A stretch of 64,000 nt of DNA, taken from contig CAJTLF010000002.1 in the NCBI GenBank assembly GCA_910577555.1, forward strand, positions 62,001 through 126,000, in the 5' to 3' direction. This stretch comes from an uncultured Christensenella sp. (GTDB lineage Bacteria; Bacillota; Clostridia; Christensenellales; Borkfalkiaceae). Each line of letters starts with the position of its first letter. The stretch's first letter is position 1. Under the pieces are notes generated by a model. The model did no database searches. It saw only the letters and a program-made list of their open reading frames with translations, and was not told the origin of the DNA. Shown here one piece after another: positions 58,968 to 64,000 of the stretch. The position numbers and the translations under genes were made by a program.

Positions 58968-61478
58968 ATGAATCAATTTATTATTAACAGCATAAGAGTA
59001 CAGCTTTTAAACGAAGATATTGTACGCATAGAATATGCAAAAAACGGCAAATTCTGCGATGACAATACTTTTTTCATACCGAATAAAACTGATTATAAAG
59101 ATGACGTCGAATATTCAGAAAACGACGGCGTTGTTTGTTTCGGAGAATACGAATTATATATTCCCGAAAACGCCAAATCGCTTACGGGCGTAAGGCTTGA
59201 AAAGAATGGGCAAAAGGTTTATACTTATAAAAAACTTGCAAATTCGGGAGAGCTACCCGCATTGGATAAAACTCCCGAAGTGTTCGCAATATCGGACACG
59301 CCGAGAATTATCGTACCCGAGGGCGGATATTCCGTCGACCGCAAGGGCGAATATAAAGTAGAAGAAAACGTGCAAGACGTTTATCTTTTGTTATGTCAAA
59401 AGAACGCAAAGAAGCTTAGAAAACTCTACGTAGAACTTACGGGAAGGTGCGAGCTTGTGCGTTTATCCACGCTCGGCGGTTGGAACTCTAAATACTACGC
59501 CTATACGGAAGAAGAAGCAAAACAGCTTATATTAGATTACGAAAAACATAACGTGCCTTTGGACGTAATGGTTATAGACACCGATTGGCGTTCCTGCGAA
59601 AACGGATGGGGATACGATATCAATACCAAACTTTTTCCCGATATGAAAAGGTTTTTGGACTTTGCGCACGCGCACGGCGTGGAGGTAATGTTCAACGACC
59701 ACCCCGAACCGGTCGACGGCAAGCAGGTTTTCGCGCCCGAAGAAATTGCCTACCGCGAAAAGAATTTGCAGGCGATAATGGAAAAAGGACTGGACATATG
59801 GTGGTACGACAGAAATTGGGGGACCAAACTTGTTTCGCCCGCAAAGAGCGTAAATCCCGAAACCTTAGGTCTTTATCTGTTTGACGAAATTACGCGTCTT
59901 TTCTGGCAGAAAAAAGCAGGGAATAAAAATATTTACCGCCGTCCCGTTATTATGGGCAACGTAGACAATATCGCAAACGGTTGTTATGTAAAAATCTATT
60001 CAAGTGCAAGCCACCGTTATTCGGTGCAGTGGACGGGAGATATCCAAAGCGATTTTGATGCGCTTGCGCAGGAAATTGATTCGATGATAAGAACGGGCAA
60101 TAATGCCTTGCCGTATATTAATTCTGACTGCGGCGGACATATAGGCAATCCTGATAAAGAATTGTTTATCCGTTGGATGCAGTACGGCACGCTGTCGCCC
60201 GTGTTCCGCCCGCACTGCACAAATGTTGTCGAGCGCTTCCGCGAGCCGTGGGCTTACGATGAGGAAACGCTCGATATAGTAAGAGAATACAACAATTTAC
60301 GCTATAGATTACTTCCTGTAATTTATAAAAACGCATACGAAGCCTATGAGAATGGCGAGCCGATATTTAAGTCATTAGGCTGGGGATATCCCGAAGAAAT
60401 AAAGGCTGTAAAACTGACTGATGAATATATGCTCGGCAACGATATTTTATTTAAGCCGATTGCGGGCAAAAATCCTTTGCCGGTTGCAAAGAAAAATTTC
60501 TTAAAGCCTGTAAAAGCCATCTACTACAACGGAACGGAGTTGCAAGGCGAGCCAATTGCAAATGCCGAATATGAACAACTCAATATAGTTTTAAACCATA
60601 CATCGCCCGAGAAGGGAGTGCCTGTATATAATTTTTCCGCACGATTTGAAACTGAGGTAATGTTTGTAAGGGACGTAGAGCTTATTGTGCGTTGCGACGA
60701 CGGCGCAACCGTGTGGATAGACGGTGAAAAAGTATTTGAAGATAAAACTTTGCATTCTGCAATGAATTTTCATCTGAAAACCATAGAGGGCGACAAGCCG
60801 CATAAAGTCGAAATAGAGTACTTTCAGGCGGGCGGCGAAGCGGCAATCGGACTTTTTTACTGCGAAACAAATACGGAAGGTATAACGCAAACATATCTTC
60901 CGTCAGGTAAATGGCTTGACTTATTTACGGGCAAAATCCATAACGGCGGGAAAAGCATATCGCGCAAATACGGTTTAAGAGAAACGCCTTTGTTCGTGCG
61001 TTTGGGCGCGCTTATACCGCTTGCATATGAGGCTCATAATACAAAAGAGCAGAAATGGGATAAGCTCGTCTACGACTTCTACCCCTGCAAAGAGGCAAAA
61101 GACAGCGGCTATTTATACGAGGACGATACCGAAACTACGGCGTATAAGCTCGGTCAACACCGCAAGAGCGCATACGTGGCGTACTATTGTGAAAATTGCA
61201 ACGCTTACGTTATAAAACTGCACGCAGCAGAAGGTAAATTCGAGGGCGAAAAGTGCTTTGAAAAGCGCGAAATCACTTTTAAATATCACCTGTTAAAGGA
61301 CTCGGACAGCGTTAAAAAAGTTACGGTGAACGGCGAAGAGGTAGGTTTTGTCAAAGCCCAAAAGCATAGCTTGGTATTCCCTTTGAATACCGAACAGAAA
61401 GCGCCCGACGGCGGCGTAATTTCCGTACCTCTGAAAATCGACGTAAACAAAGAGTACGAGATTAAATTTTATCTGTAA
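58968..61478 (+). CDS. GH31 family alpha-glycosidase with inserted PA14-like domain
   Basis: 836 residues, no signal peptide. An N-terminal beta-sandwich precedes the (beta/alpha)8 barrel: PLDVMVIDTDWR, then WWYDRNWG with the likely nucleophile Asp281, then RYSVQWTGDIQSDF with acid/base Asp358, and YINSDCGGHIG. The C-terminal part contains an insertion (about 550-630, IVRCDDGATVWIDGEKVFED) with the sequence style of PA14 domains, which shape the substrate entrance in some GH3 and GH31 enzymes. Likely activities are alpha-glucosidase or alpha-xylosidase. The second ATG is used because GGGGAA lies upstream; an ATG 18 bases earlier lacks a site. Confidence 0.9.
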   Translation: MNQFIINSIRVQLLNEDIVRIEYAKNGKFCDDNTFFIPNKTDYKDDVEYSENDGVVCFGEYELYIPENAKSLTGVRLEKNGQKVYTYKKLANSGELPALDKTPEVFAISDTPRIIVPEGGYSVDRKGEYKVEENVQDVYLLLCQKNAKKLRKLYVELTGRCELVRLSTLGGWNSKYYAYTEEEAKQLILDYEKHNVPLDVMVIDTDWRSCENGWGYDINTKLFPDMKRFLDFAHAHGVEVMFNDHPEPVDGKQVFAPEEIAYREKNLQAIMEKGLDIWWYDRNWGTKLVSPAKSVNPETLGLYLFDEITRLFWQKKAGNKNIYRRPVIMGNVDNIANGCYVKIYSSASHRYSVQWTGDIQSDFDALAQEIDSMIRTGNNALPYINSDCGGHIGNPDKELFIRWMQYGTLSPVFRPHCTNVVERFREPWAYDEETLDIVREYNNLRYRLLPVIYKNAYEAYENGEPIFKSLGWGYPEEIKAVKLTDEYMLGNDILFKPIAGKNPLPVAKKNFLKPVKAIYYNGTELQGEPIANAEYEQLNIVLNHTSPEKGVPVYNFSARFETEVMFVRDVELIVRCDDGATVWIDGEKVFEDKTLHSAMNFHLKTIEGDKPHKVEIEYFQAGGEAAIGLFYCETNTEGITQTYLPSGKWLDLFTGKIHNGGKSISRKYGLRETPLFVRLGALIPLAYEAHNTKEQKWDKLVYDFYPCKEAKDSGYLYEDDTETTAYKLGQHRKSAYVAYYCENCNAYVIKLHAAEGKFEGEKCFEKREITFKYHLLKDSDSVKKVTVNGEEVGFVKAQKHSLVFPLNTEQKAPDGGVISVPLKIDVNKEYEIKFYL

Positions 61479-61488
61479 GGATAATGCA

Positions 61489-63669
61489 ATGATATATTTT
61501 GATAAACTATCGGATGGCTTTATATTAGGCGGCAAAAATTACAGCTATGCAATGTTTGTGAACAGGGCGGGCTATCTGCAACATTTGTATTACGGAAAAA
61601 AGATAGGAGAAAGCGACCTTGCGTTTTTAATAAAGACGCAGGGCGAAAAGCTTTCCCCCAATCCCGAAGATATAAATGCGGATATGTTAACGGATTGTAT
61701 GCCTTCGGAGTGCGGCTTCTTCGGACGGGGCGATTTCCGTTCGGCAACGGTAATTGCGGAAAGAGAAGACGGCTCGGTTATGAGTTCATTCAAATACGTT
61801 AAACACGCCATATCCGGGGGTGTAGCGCGTATAAAAGGTCAGCCTTGCGTAAGAAAAGCCGATAATACCTTGACTATAACATTAAAAGACGATTTTTCGG
61901 ATATCGAGATAGATTTGAATTATTCGGTGTCGGACAACTCGGATGTGTTAATAAAAAACACGGAAATACGAAATACCGGAAAGACGTGTATAAAGCTAAA
62001 AAAGGCGTTCTCGTTTTGTACGAATTTGCCCGATATTGATAAACAGTATTCCGCGCTTAGGCTTGCGGGTAGTTGGGCAAGCGAAAGAAGACCCGTAATT
62101 ACTCCGCTTGCGGAAGGAACGCTGAGGATAGAATCGACGCGCGGATATTCTTCGCACCAAATGAATCCGTTTATGGCAATACTTGCTGACAGTTGCACCG
62201 AAAACAGCGGCGAGTGTTACGGCTTTAACCTGTTGTACAGCGGCTCGTTCGCGATTACGGCGGAGGTTTCAAGCAATAAAAGCGTAAGGGTTCAAGGCGG
62301 AATCAACGACTATCTTTTTGGTTGGGAGTTAGACGGCGGCGAGAGTTTTATAACTCCGCAAACCGCATTGTGTTATTCGGCGGAGGGGCTTGGCGGACTG
62401 TCGCGGGCATATCACGACTTTTTCCGCGAATACGTAATAGACCCGAAGCGCGTATGCGAACGCAGACCCATAGTTATAAACAATTGGGAAGCTACTTATT
62501 TCAATTTCGATAACGAAAAACTGTTTGCTATTATAGATGAGGCGGCAAAGCTCGGGATAGACACGTTCGTTCTGGACGACGGCTGGTTCGGGAAGCGGGA
62601 CGACGATAAAAGCGGCTTGGGCGATTGGTTCGTAAATAATAAAAAACTCAAAGGCGGATTAAAGCCCGTAATAGACCGTTGCAAGAAAAACGGAATGAAA
62701 TTCGGTTTATGGTTCGAGCCGGAAATGATATCCGAAGATAGCGACTTATACCGCGCGCATCCCGATTGGGCGATAAAGAAAGAGGGCGTAGAGCCTTGCC
62801 GTGGCAGAAATCAATTAGTTCTTGATTTCACAAGAAAGGAAATAGTTGATTACGTTTTTAATGCGGTAAGTAAAGTTTTAAAAGAAAACGATATTTCTTA
62901 CGTAAAGTGGGATAAAAACAGAGATATAACCGAAAACTTTTCGGCAAGTTTGCTCGCGGACAGACAGGGCGAGTTTTTGCACCGCTATACGCTCGGCTTT
63001 TACGACCTTGCCGAAAGGCTTACTTCCGCTTTCCCCGACGTGTTTTTCGAAGGGTGCGCGGGCGGCGGCGGAAGGTTCGACGGGGGAGCTTTGTATTATT
63101 TCCCGCAGATATGGACGAGCGACGACACGGACGGCTTAGAACGCACCAAGATACAGTGGGGGACGTCTATGTGTTATCCCGTAAGCGCTATGAGCTGCCA
63201 CGTATCGGCTTGTCCCAACCACCAGACGCAAAGAATTACGCCATTCAAGACCCGCGGAGCGATAGCCTCGCTTGGCGCAACGGGATATGAATTGGATTTG
63301 ACCAAACTTACAGCGGAAGAGAAAGAACAAGTAAAAGAGCAGATAGCAAATTACAAGCGCATAGACGGACTTGTGTTAAATGGTGATTTGTTCAGACTTG
63401 CAAACCCGTTCGAAACTAATTATTTTTGTGAAATGATAGTAGCGAAAGATAAAACAGAAGCCTATGTTGTGGGTGAGAGATTTCGTGGCGACCCGTGCGA
63501 CCACGACAGATTATTAAAGTTAAACGGGCTTGACGAAAACAAGACTTATACTATAAAAGAGCTTGGCGTTACGGCAAGCGGCAAGGCTTTAATGAGCGCG
63601 GGAGTACATTATCCGCGTTTGCCCGACTGCGGCAGTTGGATATGGTATATAGGTGAGACAGAGCAATGA
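61489..63669 (+). CDS. GH36 family alpha-galactosidase
   Basis: 726 residues without signal peptide. An N-terminal beta supersandwich leads to the barrel with NNWEATYFNFDNEKLF and VLDDGWFGKRDDD, nucleophile Asp475 in YVKWDKNRD, and acid/base Asp545 in WTSDDTDGLER. These are the defining GH36 motifs; CAGGGGRFDGG also fits. It should remove alpha-1,6-galactosyl units from imported oligosaccharides (raffinose-type or galactomannan/galactoglucomannan fragments). Its stop overlaps the next start codon (ATGA). Confidence 0.95.
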   Translation: MIYFDKLSDGFILGGKNYSYAMFVNRAGYLQHLYYGKKIGESDLAFLIKTQGEKLSPNPEDINADMLTDCMPSECGFFGRGDFRSATVIAEREDGSVMSSFKYVKHAISGGVARIKGQPCVRKADNTLTITLKDDFSDIEIDLNYSVSDNSDVLIKNTEIRNTGKTCIKLKKAFSFCTNLPDIDKQYSALRLAGSWASERRPVITPLAEGTLRIESTRGYSSHQMNPFMAILADSCTENSGECYGFNLLYSGSFAITAEVSSNKSVRVQGGINDYLFGWELDGGESFITPQTALCYSAEGLGGLSRAYHDFFREYVIDPKRVCERRPIVINNWEATYFNFDNEKLFAIIDEAAKLGIDTFVLDDGWFGKRDDDKSGLGDWFVNNKKLKGGLKPVIDRCKKNGMKFGLWFEPEMISEDSDLYRAHPDWAIKKEGVEPCRGRNQLVLDFTRKEIVDYVFNAVSKVLKENDISYVKWDKNRDITENFSASLLADRQGEFLHRYTLGFYDLAERLTSAFPDVFFEGCAGGGGRFDGGALYYFPQIWTSDDTDGLERTKIQWGTSMCYPVSAMSCHVSACPNHQTQRITPFKTRGAIASLGATGYELDLTKLTAEEKEQVKEQIANYKRIDGLVLNGDLFRLANPFETNYFCEMIVAKDKTEAYVVGERFRGDPCDHDRLLKLNGLDENKTYTIKELGVTASGKALMSAGVHYPRLPDCGSWIWYIGETEQ

Positions 63670-64000
63670 AATTAGAAAGAAAAGAATACCCCCGCCCTCA
63701 ATTCAGGCGCGACATATGGCAGAGCCTGAACGGCGAATGGGAGTTCGGGTTCGGTGATAAGCAAAATTATGACCGTAGAATAAACGTACCGTTTTCGTAT
63801 CAGTGGCAGGCGAGCGGAATTGGCGACACGTCGGTACACGATACAATTTGGTATCGCCGTAAATTTATAGTGAGCGAAAAAAACAAGCGCGCGCTGTTGT
63901 GCTTTACCGTCTCGGACTACGAAACGGACGTGTGGGTGAACGGCAACCACGTTATAAAGCATATCGGCGGGTTCACGCCCTTTTATGCGGATATAACCGA
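63666..64000 (+). CDS. GH2 family beta-glycosidase (partial, N-terminal part)
   Basis: The first 111 codons of a gene cut by the right edge. MKLERKEYPRPQFRRDIWQS, LNGEWEF, the VPFSYQW segment and TIWYRRKF form the sugar-binding jelly-roll domain that starts GH2 enzymes; VWVNGNHVIKHIGGFTPF is the usual continuation. The catalytic barrel is outside the window. Beta-galactosidase, beta-mannosidase or beta-glucuronidase are all possible. Confidence 0.9.
   Translation, partial: MKLERKEYPRPQFRRDIWQSLNGEWEFGFGDKQNYDRRINVPFSYQWQASGIGDTSVHDTIWYRRKFIVSEKNKRALLCFTVSDYETDVWVNGNHVIKHIGGFTPFYADIT

Noticed and set aside
1..64000. CRISPR array, prophage, transposon or integron
   Set aside because: No regularly spaced direct repeats, phage structural genes, integrase or transposase were recognised on either strand.

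Overview
The window reads as chromosomal DNA of an endospore-forming member of the Clostridia (Bacillota), probably a gut commensal. The support is spoIIE and spoIIID, AGGAG-type ribosome sites, consensus sigma-A promoters (several exact TTGACA-17-TATAAT), the LL-diaminopimelate aminotransferase route to diaminopimelate, rubrerythrin, many lipoproteins, and a long ABC-transporter plus glycoside-hydrolase operon. Affiliation near Christensenellales is only an impression. Base composition is moderate in GC, except for an AT-rich island at 38.9-40.1 kb. I saw no tRNA, rRNA, CRISPR array, transposase or prophage gene.

Layout. 0-0.5 kb: start of a leftward substrate-binding lipoprotein gene. 0.65-9.9 kb: rightward housekeeping genes valS, a membrane-anchored ComEC-like metallo-beta-lactamase protein, dapF, pyrG, dapL and malQ, tightly packed and ended by a bidirectional terminator. 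9.9-12.2 kb: spoIIE, leftward. 12.3-15.3 kb: a fused ATPase-permease of the FtsX/MacB type. 15.4-18.6 kb: leftward dnaA-mnmG. 18.7-27.6 kb: rightward recF, a VanW-like gene, then plsX-rnc-smc-ftsY. 27.6-34.5 kb: small genes, including a leftward rubrerythrin operon with an apparently frameshifted Cys-rich small protein, a cytidylate-kinase-like gene, an XRE regulator with a secreted partner, a lipase-fold protein, a HAD phosphatase, a soluble FtsH-like protein, and spoIIID. 34.7-38.9 kb: a large 2-hydroxyacyl-CoA-dehydratase-type activase and its partner. 39.1-39.7 kb: a brnTA toxin-antitoxin module.

From 40 kb to the right edge every gene runs rightward and forms one carbohydrate-utilisation locus: a LacI-family regulator with its own operator, an MsmX/MalK-type ATPase carrying an unusual insertion of about 170 residues, a polytopic membrane protein, an SGNH esterase, a GH43-like lipoprotein, a CBM9-like lipoprotein, a 1275-residue repeat lipoprotein, GH3, a substrate-binding lipoprotein, two permeases, a further lipoprotein, GH31, GH36 and the start of a GH2 enzyme. 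The likely logic is capture and trimming of a decorated plant polysaccharide at the cell surface, import by the three-component ABC transporter energised by the operon's own ATPase, and intracellular removal of alpha- and beta-linked sugars. The exact glycan cannot be read from sequence alone.

The main points to follow up are the frameshifted small gene (27.7-27.9 kb), the insertion in the sugar ATPase, the soluble FtsH-like protein, the probably leaderless brnT with a tandem 11-bp repeat abutting its start codon, the twin palindromes in the leader of the LacI-family gene, and the dnaA region that lacks dnaN. Domain and family calls rest on recognised motifs, not on database searches.
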